The translations under genes were made by a program, and so were the position numbers. Of a stretch of 64,000 nucleotides of DNA, positions 47,146 through 57,253 are shown piece by piece. The notes beneath the pieces were generated by a model that worked only from the letters and a program-made list of their open reading frames with translations, searched no databases and had not been told where the DNA came from. Every line of letters begins with the position of its first letter. Position 1 is the first letter of the stretch. The DNA is from Mesorhizobium loti (lineage in GTDB: Bacteria; Pseudomonadota; Alphaproteobacteria; Rhizobiales; Rhizobiaceae): contig NZ_LPWA01000109.1 in NCBI RefSeq assembly GCF_001510895.1, positions 216,285 to 280,284 of the forward strand, read 5' to 3'.

Positions 47146-50100
47146 CTATGCCACCGGCCCTGAGGTGGGCTCGATATTGACCAGGAACGCCTTGTATTCC
47201 GGCGTCTCGATATTGGCGTCGCCGACAAAAGGCGTCAGCATGTTCGGACCGAAGCCTTTCTTTGCCGCTCCGGTGAAGCCCCAGTGCAACGGTATGCCGA
47301 CGATGTGGACCGTCTTGCCGTCGCAGATGAGCGGTCTGATCCGCTTGGTGACCATGGCCTTCGCCACGACCGAGCCGCGCTTCGACCAGACGCGCACCCA
47401 ACCGCCCTTGGTGATGCCCCTTTCAGCTGCTAACTGTTCCGAAATCTCCACGAAGAACTCCGGCTGCATCACCGCATTGACGATGACGTGTTTGGTCCAG
47501 AAATGGAAATGCTCGGTCAGGCGGTAGGAGGTCGCCGCATAGGGGAACTCCGGCGAGGCCGTTTCGGCGAACTGGGCCATATCGCCTTGGAACACCCGCG
47601 CCGCGGGGTTGCCGCGGACTTTGGGTGCCACCGGATTGACGATCGGCGACTCGAACGGCTCGTAATGCGTTGGGAACGGTCCGTCGCGCATCATGGTTCG
47701 GGTAAAGAGGCGCGAGACGCCTTCCGGGTTCATGATGAACGGGCCGACCTGATCGGGCTTGGCAGTGGGCAGGATGTCGGGCACGTCGTAGCCCGACCAC
47801 TTGGCGCCGTCCCATTCGATCACTTTGCGGCTCGGATCCCAGGGTTTTCCGGCGAGGTCCGCGGAGGCCCTGTTGTAGAGGATGCGGCGGTTGGCGGGCC
47901 ATGAGAACGCCCATTTCGAATAGAAGCCGGCGTCGTCGGGATCGCTCGTATCGCGCCGGGCCATGTTGTTGCCGTTCTCGTTGAAGCAGCCGGAATAGAT
48001 CCAGCAGCCGCAGGCGGTCGAGCCGTCGTCGCGCAACGCGGCAAAGGCCGGCAGCAGCTTGCCGGGCTCGGCCAGCACCTTCGTCGGATCCGCCGTGTCG
48101 GTCACCCTGGCGAGCGCCCTGCCGTTGATCTCCTGGGCAAGTTCCTCGGCTTTCGGATCGCCGGGATCGGCATAAGGCCAGGCAAGCTTGACGATCGGAT
48201 CGGGGAAGGCGCCGCCTTCCTTGGCGTAGAGCTCCTTGAGGCGAAGATGGAGCTGCGCCATGATCCACGTGTCGCGCTTGGCCTCCCCGGGCGGTGTGCC
48301 GCCGGCCCAATGCCACTGCAGCCAGCGCCCCGAATTGACCAGCGAGCCGTCATCCTCGGCGAAGCAGGTTGAGGGCAGTTGGTAGACTTCCGTCTGAATC
48401 TGCGACGGATCGACATCGTTGTACGGCCCATGGTTCTCCCAGAACCGCCCCGTCTCCGTGTCCAACGGATCCATGATCACAAGGAATTTCAGCTTCGAGA
48501 GCGACTCGATCACCTTCTTCTTGTTCGGAGCTGCCTGTAGCGGGTTGAAGCCCTGGCAGAAATAGCCGTTCATCTTGCCCTGGTGCATCAGCTCGAAGGC
48601 ACGCAGCAGATCGTAGCCCGGCAGGTCGAGCTTCGGCAGGTAGTCATAGGCGAAGTCGTTCTCCGGTGTCGCCGCGTCGCCCCACATCGACTTCTGGAAG
48701 CTCACGAAGAACTTCTTGTAGTTCTGCCAGTAACTCATCTGGTTCGGCCGCAGCGGTTTGAAACCGCGCGTCGACATATAGGTGGCGAGGTCCGGCTCCT
48801 TCTGTGTCGGCAGCGTGAGATAGCCGGGCAGCAGGTTCGACATCAGCCCGATGTCGGTCAGTCCCTGGATGTTCGAATGGCCGCGCAATGCGTTCATGCC
48901 GCCGCCGCGAATGCCGATATTGCCGAGCACGAGCTGCAGCATGGCCATGGCGCGAATGTTCTGCGATCCCTTCGAGTGCTGCGTCCAGCCGAGCGCATAC
49001 ATCGACGTCATCGCCTTGTTTGGCGCGGACGTTTCGGCAACCATCTTGGCTACCTGCAGGAATTTCTCCGCCGGCGTGCCGCAGATGCGTTCGACCATCT
49101 CCGGCGTATAGACCGCGACATGGTTCTTGAGCAGGTTCCAGACGCAACGGGGATTGGCCAGGGTCTCGTCGACAACGGCGAAGCGTCGGGGCCGATATCG
49201 TAGTCCCAGGTGGACTTGTCGTAGTCCCGCTTCGCCTCGTCATAGCCGGAGAACAGGCCGTCCTTGTAGGTGAAGCCCTGCTTGACGACATAGGTCGCGT
49301 TGGTGAAAGCTTTCACATAATCCCATTGCACCTTGTCGTTCTGGATGCAGTAATTGATGAGCCCGAGCAGGAAGGCGATGTCCGTTCCCTGGCGGATCGG
49401 CGCATAAAGGTCTGATACCGAGGCCGAGCGCGTGAAGCGCGGATCGATGACGATAAGCTTGGCGCCGCGGTTGGCCTTCGCTTCCGTGACCCATTTGAAG
49501 CCGCACGGATGCGCTTCGGCGGCATTGCCGCCCATGATCACAACAAGATCGGTATTCCTGATGTCGGTCCAGGAATTGGTCATTGCGCCGCGGCCGAATG
49601 TTGGGGCGAGACTCGCCACCGTCGGGCCGTGTCAGACACGTGCCTGGTTGTCGAACACCAGCATGCCTGCGCTGCGAACCACCTTGTAGGTCGCGAACGC
49701 GGTTTCATTGGTCGAAGCCGAGGCGGCGAGAAAGCCCGTGGTGATCCACCGGTTGACCGTCACGCCGTCATTGTTCCTGGCGATGAAATTCTTGTCGCGA
49801 TCGTCCTTCATCAGGCGGGCGATGCGATCTAGCGCCTCCTCCCAGCCTATCGGCTCGAACTTGTCGGACCCAGGCTTGCGCACCATTGGATGCTGCAGCC
49901 GGGTTGGAGATTTTACGAAGCCGAGCAGAGCCGATCCCTTGGGGCACAAGGTGCCGCGATTGGTCGGGTGGTCGGCATCGCCCTCGATATGGGTGATATC
50001 AGCCTTTTCGCCCTTCCTGAGGTCGCCTTTCGAATACATGATGATGCCGCAGGCCACCGAGCAGTAGGGGCAGGTGTTGCGCGTCTCGACCGTGGTCGCG

Positions 50101-50231
50101 AGCTTGAAGGGCCGTATCGCCGCCGCATACGCGGCCTCGATGTCGGCGAAGCCGAAAGCTCCCAACGTCGTGCCGGCGAGACCCGCGCCTGCCGTCTGCA
50201 GGAACGCGCGCCGTGAGAGTTCAACATTCAT
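47146..50231 (-). CDS. fdoG: Formate dehydrogenase major subunit, selenoprotein (UGA = Sec200), with one frameshift
   Basis: Starts at ATG 50231 with GGAGGAAA upstream and a Tat signal (MNVELSRRAFLQTAGAG). A [4Fe-4S] site TCPYCSVACG is followed by the bis-MGD enzyme core. The in-frame TGA at 49634-49632 (codon 200) sits in NQARV-U-HGPTVASLAP, exactly where selenocysteine lies in FdnG/FdoG, so it is decoded, not a stop. A second break is different: near 49184 one base is missing (GACGCTTCGCC where GACGGCTTCGCC is expected). Restoring it gives DGFAVVDETLANPRCVWNL joined to MVERICGTPAEKF and a total of 1028 residues, normal length. Oxidises formate in the periplasm. Confidence 0.95.
49600..49634 (-). 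promoter_or_regulatory. Bacterial SECIS element of fdoG
   Basis: Starting with the UGA codon, the minus strand carries the hairpin GGTGGCGAGTCTCGCCCC (49620-49603), 11 bases after UGA. The GGCG/CGCC stem is capped by AGTCT, giving the GU-containing apical loop that SelB recognises. The coding sequence around it is very close to that of E. coli fdnG from memory, so the assignment is strong. Confidence 0.85.
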
Positions 50232-50292
50232 CTGGATTTCCTCCCGAATTCCATGCCCCAAAGGGGCATCCAGAACCAAGGGATACGTGCGC

Positions 50293-50321
50293 CATTTTGA
50301 GCCGAATTGGCGCTATGTCAA
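50293..50321 (-). promoter_or_regulatory. Putative sigma70-type promoter of the fdo-sel operon
   Basis: On the minus strand TTGACA (50321-50316) is followed after 17 bases by AAAATG (50298-50293). The -35 box is perfect and the -10 weak. It would give a leader of about 55 bases before fdoG. Assigned by eye. Confidence 0.4.
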
Positions 50322-50373
50322 ACACTTAGAGCGCAGATCGAAGTCGGCAAATGTTTCGCGCAGGAAAATGCGA

Positions 50374-50403
50374 TTGACGCTTTTCGGAGCGCGACCCTAC
50401 AAT
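50374..50403 (+). promoter_or_regulatory. Putative sigma70-type promoter of selD
   Basis: TTGACG (50374-50379), 18-base spacer, TACAAT (50398-50403), five of six matches in each box. Predicted transcription would start about at the GTG used for selD (50409), implying a nearly leaderless message or a slightly different start codon. Confidence 0.45.
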
Positions 50404-50408
50404 GAGGC

Positions 50409-51494
50409 GTGGCGTTGAAAACGGCTCCCGCGTTGCGGGGCGATATCGTCGATGCACCTCCGCGCCTGACGAGCCTTGCTCATGGCGGCGGTTGTGGTTG
50501 CAAGCTGGCGCCCTCCGTCCTTCAGCAGCTTCTTGCTGAGCAGGCGGAACCCAGCCCCTTCAGGCAGTTGCTTGTCGGCACTGAAACCGGAGACGATGCT
50601 GCCGTCTGGCAGATCGACGACACGACCTGCGTGATTGCGACCACCGATTTCTTCATGCCGATGGTCGACGATCCATACGATTTCGGCCGGATCGCTGCAG
50701 CCAACGCACTCTCCGACGTCTATGCAATGGGCGGCCTGCCGATCATGGCCCTCGCCATCGTCGGAATGCCGATCGGGAAATTGCCGACGCACACGGTGCG
50801 GGAAATCCTGAAAGGCGGCCGCGACATCTGCGCTTCAGCCGGGATACCGGTCGCGGGCGGCCATTCGATCGACTCACCGGAGCCGATCTACGGGCTTGCC
50901 GTGATCGGCACCTGCCGGCCAGCGGACATCCGGCGCAATTCGGGAGCCGAGCCGGGAGATGCGCTGATCCTGACCAAGGGGCTCGGCGTCGGGATCTATT
51001 CAGCGGCCATCAAAAAGCAGGCGTTGTCGCCTGACAGCTATGAAGAGATGATCGCCTCGACGACCCTTCTCAACCGGATCGGAGCGGAGCTCGCCAAGGA
51101 CGCTAGCGTGCATGCGATCACCGATGTGACCGGCTTTGGCCTGCTCGGACACGCCCTTGAGATGGCACGCGGCTCAGCCTGCACACTTGTGATCCGCGAC
51201 CGCGACGTTCCGGTCTTCGCGCAGGCCTCATCACTGGCGGAACAGGGCTTCGTCACCGGCGCGTCGCGGCGCAATTGGGCAAGTTACGGCGATGCGGTGC
51301 GGCTGCATGAAGGCATGCCGGAATGGCGGCGCGATCTGCTTACCGATCCACAGACTTCAGGTGGGTTGCTGATTGCCTGCGAGCCCGGCAGCGCCAGCGC
51401 CCTGGTCGAGAGAATCGTCGCAAGTGGCTATCCGTCGGCCAGGTTGATCGGATGTGTCAAACGCGGCCGACCTGCCATAGCGATCGAGGAATGA
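50409..51494 (+). CDS. selD: Selenide, water dikinase (selenophosphate synthetase) SelD
   Basis: 361 residues. The catalytic N terminus is HGGGCGCKLAP with cysteines and lysine as in SelD; ATP/Mg-binding segments DDAAVWQID, TTDFFMPMVDDPYDFG and the C-terminal TDPQTSGGLLIA are all present. The catalytic position holds Cys, not Sec. SelD makes the selenium donor for SelA. Divergent from fdoG across 177 bp, so the window holds every dedicated gene for selenocysteine insertion (selA, selB, selC, selD) together with a user of it. The start GTG 50409 has only a weak ribosome binding site; TTG 50415 is an alternative. Confidence 0.95.
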   Translation: MALKTAPALRGDIVDAPPRLTSLAHGGGCGCKLAPSVLQQLLAEQAEPSPFRQLLVGTETGDDAAVWQIDDTTCVIATTDFFMPMVDDPYDFGRIAAANALSDVYAMGGLPIMALAIVGMPIGKLPTHTVREILKGGRDICASAGIPVAGGHSIDSPEPIYGLAVIGTCRPADIRRNSGAEPGDALILTKGLGVGIYSAAIKKQALSPDSYEEMIASTTLLNRIGAELAKDASVHAITDVTGFGLLGHALEMARGSACTLVIRDRDVPVFAQASSLAEQGFVTGASRRNWASYGDAVRLHEGMPEWRRDLLTDPQTSGGLLIACEPGSASALVERIVASGYPSARLIGCVKRGRPAIAIEE

Positions 51495-51541
51495 GTATCA
51501 GGATCGGGCTATGGGCCGAATCCGTTTCGATCCGACGCGCT

Positions 51542-51724
51542 TCAGCGCTTCAGATTAGGTCTGATTGTCTCGACCTCTTCCCGCGTGCTCGTATCGGGCA
51601 ATTCGTTAGGACCATCCGGATTCGGCGTCGGTTTTTCACGCGTGTCCCTCGGCGGTTTGTCCTTCGGATCGGGGTTGGTTGGGTTTGGTTTGCGGGCGTT
51701 TTCCCGTTGCGTCGATTTCGGCAT
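51542..51724 (-). CDS. Small proline-rich hydrophilic protein
   Basis: 60 residues from ATG 51724, preceded by AAGGAA at 8 bp. Composition is dominated by Pro, Asn, Asp, Lys and Arg (KPNPTNPDPKDKPPRDTREK), with no hydrophobic segment, so it is probably disordered and cytoplasmic. The good ribosome binding site supports it as a real gene. No family recognised and no functional hint from context. Confidence 0.5.
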   Translation of the reverse strand: MPKSTQRENARKPNPTNPDPKDKPPRDTREKPTPNPDGPNELPDTSTREEVETIRPNLKR

Positions 51725-51878
51725 CGTACAGGTTCCTTTCCCTGCACAACTTTGCAGGAAAGCTGTGGTTCCGCGTCAAGCCAGCAGCTGATCGGCCGTA
51801 CTCTGCTCATCAGCGAGTTCCACTATTGCCCGTTTCCTCAGCCCGCGATCCCCGGCGGCACTGCGCGCCTATCGGCGC

Positions 51879-53684
51879 CTAGGGCGCCAGGAAGGACGGG
51901 CTTGTCGTCGCGAGCATGTTCTCGGAACGAACGTAGCCATCACGCCTGACGCCGCCGTGATCGATCAGGCGGGCGATCATGGCGCGCCGTGCATGATGGG
52001 GTGTGAGCGTGTGGTCGGCGTTTGGCAGCGACACCCTGGTCACGCCACGAATGCCGTCGAGCCGCTCTTCCTCCGGTCCGAAATGGCGGGCGATCTCCTT
52101 CAGGCTCAAGTCGCCTTCCGAGGTCACCAGGAGAACCCGCACGCCCCGGCCGCAAAGCTCACGCATCCAGAGTTCCACCCGCCGCTGTCCCGCCAGCGCG
52201 GCCGGATGCAGCATCGACAGCGTCGACTTGATCGCCTCCAGCCCGCGCCGGACGATCAGCCGGGCGTGGCGCGAAGCGATCCCGCGCCATTTCGGGGCGT
52301 CCGGGTCGCGGCTCTCCTCCATGGCGGCGGCGTTCCGCGCGGACCCGGCCTTGGAAGTCTCGTAAGTCTTCCAGACCGCCATCTCCAGCGCGTAGGAACT
52401 GTTCCAGGCGAAGCAGAGTGGGTTGATCATGGTCAGCGCGCGTATCCGCCGGTCGGCCCGCGCGGCGTGAAAAGCCTGGTAAGCGCCGGCGCAGACGCCG
52501 ACCAGGCCGACAGAAGAATAGCCCGCTTGTTCCATCCAGTTGACCGCACGGCTGACATCATGGCGCGTACGCTCATCGTAGAGAAACAGGTAGCCTGGTT
52601 CGGTCTGACCGCTGAGGCCAAGTCCGGGCAGATCGATGCGCAGCGAAGCCAGGCCTTCCGCCGCGAGCTCTCGCGCCGCTTCCACTGTGCCGCGCGCCCA
52701 GCCGACATGCGGCACGCCGCCCGCATTGAGGAAGATCACCGGCTCGGCCGCTGCGTGGCGGCGGCGCGGCCGACAAAACACGCCGCAGATTTCGGGCGCC
52801 GGTCCGATCAGGACCGGCTCTTCCGTATAGTGCGGACCGACCAGGACCTCCGGCGCGTCGCGTAGCCCCTTTGCCGGCAACATGGCCTTTCGTGCGACCG
52901 CCTCGCCAGCATGGCCGGCCATCCAGGTCGCGCAACGATCGAGACCGGCGGCCGGAATCCGGTTGGCGGTCGGGTCGCACATCAAGAGAGGATAGCCATC
53001 GAACTCGGCCGTGGTGATGTCCCCGACGTCCGCCCTTTCGCCACGAATTTCGTCAGCGGCGAGCGGTTTGCCGTTGGTTAGCACCAGCATCGGCAGGGAT
53101 GGAAGGTTTGCTACGGCCTGCCGCCAGTCGAGCGTTGCAAGCTGGGCCAGCGTCTCATGCGAAATTCGAAAGCCGGCCGCCTCGCGCCCCTCGGTGAAAG
53201 GCCCCTCGTCTGCCGAACCGCTGGCCAACCGTGCGTCGATCATGCGCGACATGGCGGTGATCTCGCGGACATAGGCCTTGCCGGAGGACGGCGGCGCGAG
53301 CAGCACGAGACCGGCCACGTCGTCTCGTCCGGCCGCCGCCGGCGGCGCCAGCAGCGCGCCCAGCCGGAAGCCGACCAGAATGACCTCGGCCACGCCGCAA
53401 TCCTGCTTCAGGCGGTCGATCGCAGCACCGATGCTCGCCGTCCACGCATGCACCTGGCCGAGCGTTGAATGATCGCCGGCAGCGTTGCCGCAGCCGGGAT
53501 AGTCGAACTGCAGCGCCGGCAGACCGCTTTCGGCCACCATGTCTGCGAGCAGCTTCAGGAAGCGCCGGCTGCATAGGTCCTCGTGCCCATGCGCCCCGGC
53601 GATGACGACGCCACGGTTGCGCCCCAGGGTGCCCTTGCCTTCATTGAGCCAGCCGATCGTATCGGCGAAGACGATTCCCTTCAT
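51879..53684 (-). CDS. Double alpha/beta hydrolase protein
   Basis: 601 residues made of two alpha/beta hydrolase domains. The first (about 1-270) has AGAHGHEDLCSRRFLKLLAD, FDYPGCGNAAGD and an elbow VGFRLGALLA, where arginine stands in the usual serine position. The second (about 300-580) has NAGGVPHVGWARGTVEAARE, IDLPGLGLSG and elbow VGVCAGAYQAF with cysteine as possible nucleophile, and NADHTLTP carrying the histidine. Similar enzymes occur with exopolysaccharide and exosortase loci and could be acyl-transfer enzymes or esterases. It overlaps the GH2 gene by 4 bp and is the last gene of the carrier-protein operon. Confidence 0.8.
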   Translation of the reverse strand: MKGIVFADTIGWLNEGKGTLGRNRGVVIAGAHGHEDLCSRRFLKLLADMVAESGLPALQFDYPGCGNAAGDHSTLGQVHAWTASIGAAIDRLKQDCGVAEVILVGFRLGALLAPPAAAGRDDVAGLVLLAPPSSGKAYVREITAMSRMIDARLASGSADEGPFTEGREAAGFRISHETLAQLATLDWRQAVANLPSLPMLVLTNGKPLAADEIRGERADVGDITTAEFDGYPLLMCDPTANRIPAAGLDRCATWMAGHAGEAVARKAMLPAKGLRDAPEVLVGPHYTEEPVLIGPAPEICGVFCRPRRRHAAAEPVIFLNAGGVPHVGWARGTVEAARELAAEGLASLRIDLPGLGLSGQTEPGYLFLYDERTRHDVSRAVNWMEQAGYSSVGLVGVCAGAYQAFHAARADRRIRALTMINPLCFAWNSSYALEMAVWKTYETSKAGSARNAAAMEESRDPDAPKWRGIASRHARLIVRRGLEAIKSTLSMLHPAALAGQRRVELWMRELCGRGVRVLLVTSEGDLSLKEIARHFGPEEERLDGIRGVTRVSLPNADHTLTPHHARRAMIARLIDHGGVRRDGYVRSENMLATTSPSFLAP

Positions 53685-56217
53685 GCTATGCTCCTGGCGG
53701 GCTCGAACGCTCGTCTGATCTCTGCCCCGATTTCTGCATTGTCGGCTTGTGGCGCATCGTAGGCTATGACGCGGTCGGCATTCAGCGCCGTCACGACGCC
53801 GGCCGGGATGGCCGAGGCCGGCCCGTCCAGACGAATTTCCTTCTCGGCACCCGGCATCAGGTGGAAGCTGTTCTCGCGCGGAAGGAACAGCTCATCGTTG
53901 ATGACGACGTGATAGGCGGCGCGGTTGCAGGCGAGCCGCAAGCGCCAGCCGTCATCTGCGCGCACCAGCCGCGCCGACAGGCCGACATCGCGCCGCGCGG
54001 TCATGGCGCCCGGCAGCACGTGGAAGGCTTCTGCCAGGATCTCGCCGTCGCCGCCTTCAAGCGTCGCTACCGTCACCTCGTGACCGGCTGGACCGAAGCG
54101 ATAGGCATAGGACAGGTCGAAGAAAGCGCCGAGCAGTGAGAACGCCGACAACGACCGCGCCCCGCGCGCCTGCACGGTGACCGGCTGGCGGGCGGTAACC
54201 ACCGGGGTGACGCCATCGCGCAGGCAGGCAAGCGACAGCGTCGCCTCGACTGCCTTTCCCCCCTCATTGACGAGATGGATTCCCAGCCCGTTGACGCCCT
54301 CGTCGCTGAGCGTCAGCCTGAGCGGCGCAAAAGCGCGCCTCAGCGCATGCCAGACCGATTTCGGCCGTCCGGTGGAATCGACGACGCCCCACCCGGCGCC
54401 GGGGCGAAGATCCTTCCAGAAGAACAGCAGCGCACCCGCGGTCGGCGAGGCCGGTCTGCGCCATTCGTCGATCGTGCGCTCAACCACCTCGGCGGTGACG
54501 GCACGCGAGAGGTCGAGGTAGCGCGCCGGATCCTCCATGCGCCGCCGGCGCGCATCGACGCCGAACAGCGTCTCCAGATAGTGCTCGCGCACGTCCTCGA
54601 AGTCCCACGACGCGCCCGCATCGCGCGGCACCCCGGCCTTCCAGCGCGGATCGTGGCCGGGCGGAACGGGCAGATGCCTGTCGAGCGTCGCCTGTTCCGG
54701 CACGTTGGCGAAGGCGAGGCACTCGCTGGCGAAACGCACCTCCGCGCGCCGCGCATCCTCCAGCGGCCGGCAATAGGCGCCGACACCGTAGTAATGTGTC
54801 GGGCCGCCATCCGCGGCGAAGGGCAAACTGCCGCCGGAGGGCGACGAGGACACCAGCGCGAGATCGGGCAGGATCGCCTGCGCAACCGGACGCACGACCG
54901 CGTCGAACCAGGCGTCGGATCCATCGCCGCGAGCATGCCGAGCATCGCCGCCTGCTGCGCCACCTCGCTGCCGCCGCACAGCACCGCCAGCGACGGCGAA
55001 TACCGAAGCCGCTTCAGCAGATTTTCCACCTCGCGCGACAGCGCCGCCCGCCAAGTCTCGTCCTTCGCCGGATAGTCGAAATTGGCCAGCATCAGGTCCT
55101 GCCAGACGAGGATGCCCATCTCGTCGCACAACTCATGAAAGGCATCGCCCTCGTAGGCGAAGGTGCCGCCGACCCGCAGCATATTGACGCCGGCCTGGCG
55201 CACGAGCTCGAGGTCGGGCTCGATTTCGGCCCGCTCGCATGGCAACCGCACGGGATCGGACGGCGTCCAGACCGCGCCGCGGCAGAACACCGGCACACCG
55301 TTGACGACCAGGCGAAAATCGCGCCCGTCGGCGCCGCGATCGATCTCGATGCGGCGGAAACCGACCCGGCCCAGCCGGCTGCGCACCGCACCGAGCGTCG
55401 CCGTCACTTCGTGCAGCATCGGCTCGCCATGACTGTTCGGCCACCACGGGGCGACATCGGCGATGTCCAGCTCCGCCGCCAGCCGGGTGGGTGTCTCGAC
55501 CTCGAGGCGCGCGCGCGCTCCAGCGCAGCTGACATGCGCCGTTTGCGCATCGTCGAAGGGCTCAGCAAGGGTGATTGCAACGGCAAGATGCCCGGTGGTT
55601 CCGTCGAGCTTGGCGCAAATGTCGGCATCGACGATGCGCTGCCCGCCATTTTCGCGAATCAGCCTGACGGGACGCCACGGCCCGACGACATCGAACTTCG
55701 GACACCAGCCCGGCATGTGGCCGATCAATGTCGTGCGCACCAGCCGCAGCCGCTGGTCGTCGATCATGCGCGGACGCCAGCGGGCGCGCGGATCGGTCGC
55801 CGTTTCCAGATGTCGGTCGAGGCTGCGCAGGGCGATGGCGAGCTGCTCGCCGCCTGAAAGCATCACCGCAGCCTCATGGCGCTCGAACATCGAGGTCGAG
55901 GTGAACAGCAGCCGGTCGCCAAGCCAAACCTCGGCGATGGTCGCCAGACCCTCGAACACCAGCCGCACCGGGCCGGTCGTGTCGAGCCTCAGGCTGTACC
56001 AGACATCGCGGTGGTGCAGCGGGGTCGGCTGCTTGCGGTCCCAGCGGCCATGCTTTTCCAGAGTGCCCGCCGCCGTGCCGGGACAGGCCGCGTCCAGCCA
56101 TTCGGCGTTTGCGTCTATATCGTCCGGCAAAGCCCAAGCGCCGGCCGCGGAGATGGCCATCCGCCAGCCCCGGTCCAGCAATTCGACAGTGTCGGCGGTC
56201 GACACCGTGGCGTCCAT
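53681..56217 (-). CDS. Glycoside hydrolase family 2 (beta-mannosidase-like), one frameshift
   Basis: The N-terminal 60% (from 56217) has the GH2 sugar-binding and immunoglobulin-like domains (DVWYSLRLDTTGPVRLVFEG, FDVVGPWRPVRLI) and the barrel up to CGGSEVAQQAAMLGMLAAMDP. The C-terminal 40% continues in another frame from DAWFDAVVRPVAQAILPDLA to the end at 53681. One base added near 54919 joins them into 845 residues, usual for beta-mannosidases. The acid/base glutamate is in GGSEVA (the family usually has NE) and a nucleophile candidate is in RFASECLAF. No signal peptide, so a cytoplasmic enzyme. Its presence in a carrier-protein operon is unexplained. Confidence 0.83.
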
Positions 56218-56253
56218 TCACACCCCCCTGCCCAAACGCGCTCCGGCCGGCCC

Positions 56254-57252
56254 CTACGCCGCCTTGGAGGCTACACCTGCCATGCGAGTGTCCAGCACCT
56301 CCATCACCGTTTCGTAAGCCTGCGCCATTGGCGTGATAGCCTCGGCCAGCCCCTCGAACCGCTGCCGCGCCATCGCGCGGGCGAGCTTGAACTGCATGAC
56401 CTTGGCGCCGTCGGCAATCTCGCCAGAGCCTTGCGCCGCCTCCGCCAGGCAGGTTTCGCCGTGCTGTGCTAGCCATTCGAGATGACTGCCAAGGAGTTCG
56501 AAATTCGCGCCGACCTGCCGCAGCGTGTTGAAGGCATAGGTGTGGAAATAGTCCGGCGACCGGCTCGCCAGCGTTTCGGCGTGACGGCCGAAAGTGGCCG
56601 CATAGGCGCTGAGCGGATTGCGCTTCGGCCGCCGCTTGAGGTGATGCGCGAGCAGCGCCGTCGCGGTCCCGACCGCGTCGCGGGCCGGCCGCGTGGCGTC
56701 GAACTTCACGAACTCCGCGTAAGGAAACAGCGGCAGGCCACCGGCCGGCACACCATCCCATTGGCCGAAAATGCCGTCATAGTCTTCGCCCTCAAGCGCG
56801 AAGTAGCCGTCGTTATGAAAGTAGCGCATCTGCCGCCGCTCGGGATCGAGCGCATTGATGCCGACCGTGGTCTTGGAATGGCCGCGGCGATAGGTGATGC
56901 CCCTGGTGTCGGGCAGGTAGAAGGCGTCGACCTCGACCAGCGGCAGCCGGCCGAGTTCGACCTGGGCCAGCACATGCGTGTCCAGCCTGTCGAAGACAGC
57001 CAGTTCCTGGATGTCCAGCCCGGCCAGCCGCTGCAGGTCGGCGGTCGGGAACTTGAAGAAGGTGAACTGATCGCCCTCGAAATCCTGCGCCACGGTGAAG
57101 CCGAGCGCCGCGACCGGATCGTGGCCGGTCGCGTGCAGAACCTCGATCAGGAGATCGACATAGCAGTTGGTCTGCGGCCAGCGCCGTTCCGGATCGTGCA
57201 GCCGGTGCGGCCGGTAGCTGGCCGGATCGATGCCGGCGATGGCTTTGCGCAT
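56254..57252 (-). CDS. DUF1839 family protein
   Basis: 332 residues from ATG 57252 (MRKAIAGIDPASYRPHRLHD), immediately after the ligase stop. Conserved-looking parts include WPQTNCYVDLLIEVLHATGH, FEGDQFTFFKFPTADLQRL and YFHNDGYFALEGEDYDGIFG. This is the uncharacterised DUF1839 family, which accompanies amino acid:[carrier protein] ligases in Rhizobiales. The His/Asp/Cys content is compatible with an enzyme acting on the aminoacylated carrier, but no mechanism is visible. Confidence 0.85.
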   Translation of the reverse strand: MRKAIAGIDPASYRPHRLHDPERRWPQTNCYVDLLIEVLHATGHDPVAALGFTVAQDFEGDQFTFFKFPTADLQRLAGLDIQELAVFDRLDTHVLAQVELGRLPLVEVDAFYLPDTRGITYRRGHSKTTVGINALDPERRQMRYFHNDGYFALEGEDYDGIFGQWDGVPAGGLPLFPYAEFVKFDATRPARDAVGTATALLAHHLKRRPKRNPLSAYAATFGRHAETLASRSPDYFHTYAFNTLRQVGANFELLGSHLEWLAQHGETCLAEAAQGSGEIADGAKVMQFKLARAMARQRFEGLAEAITPMAQAYETVMEVLDTRMAGVASKAA

Positions 57253-57253
57253 A

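Noticed and set aside
49632..49634. In-frame TGA in fdoG as a disabling stop codon
   Set aside because: It lies at the exact selenocysteine position of formate dehydrogenases, is followed by a SECIS-like hairpin, and the window carries selA, selB, selC and selD. Only the second break near 49184 is a true frameshift.
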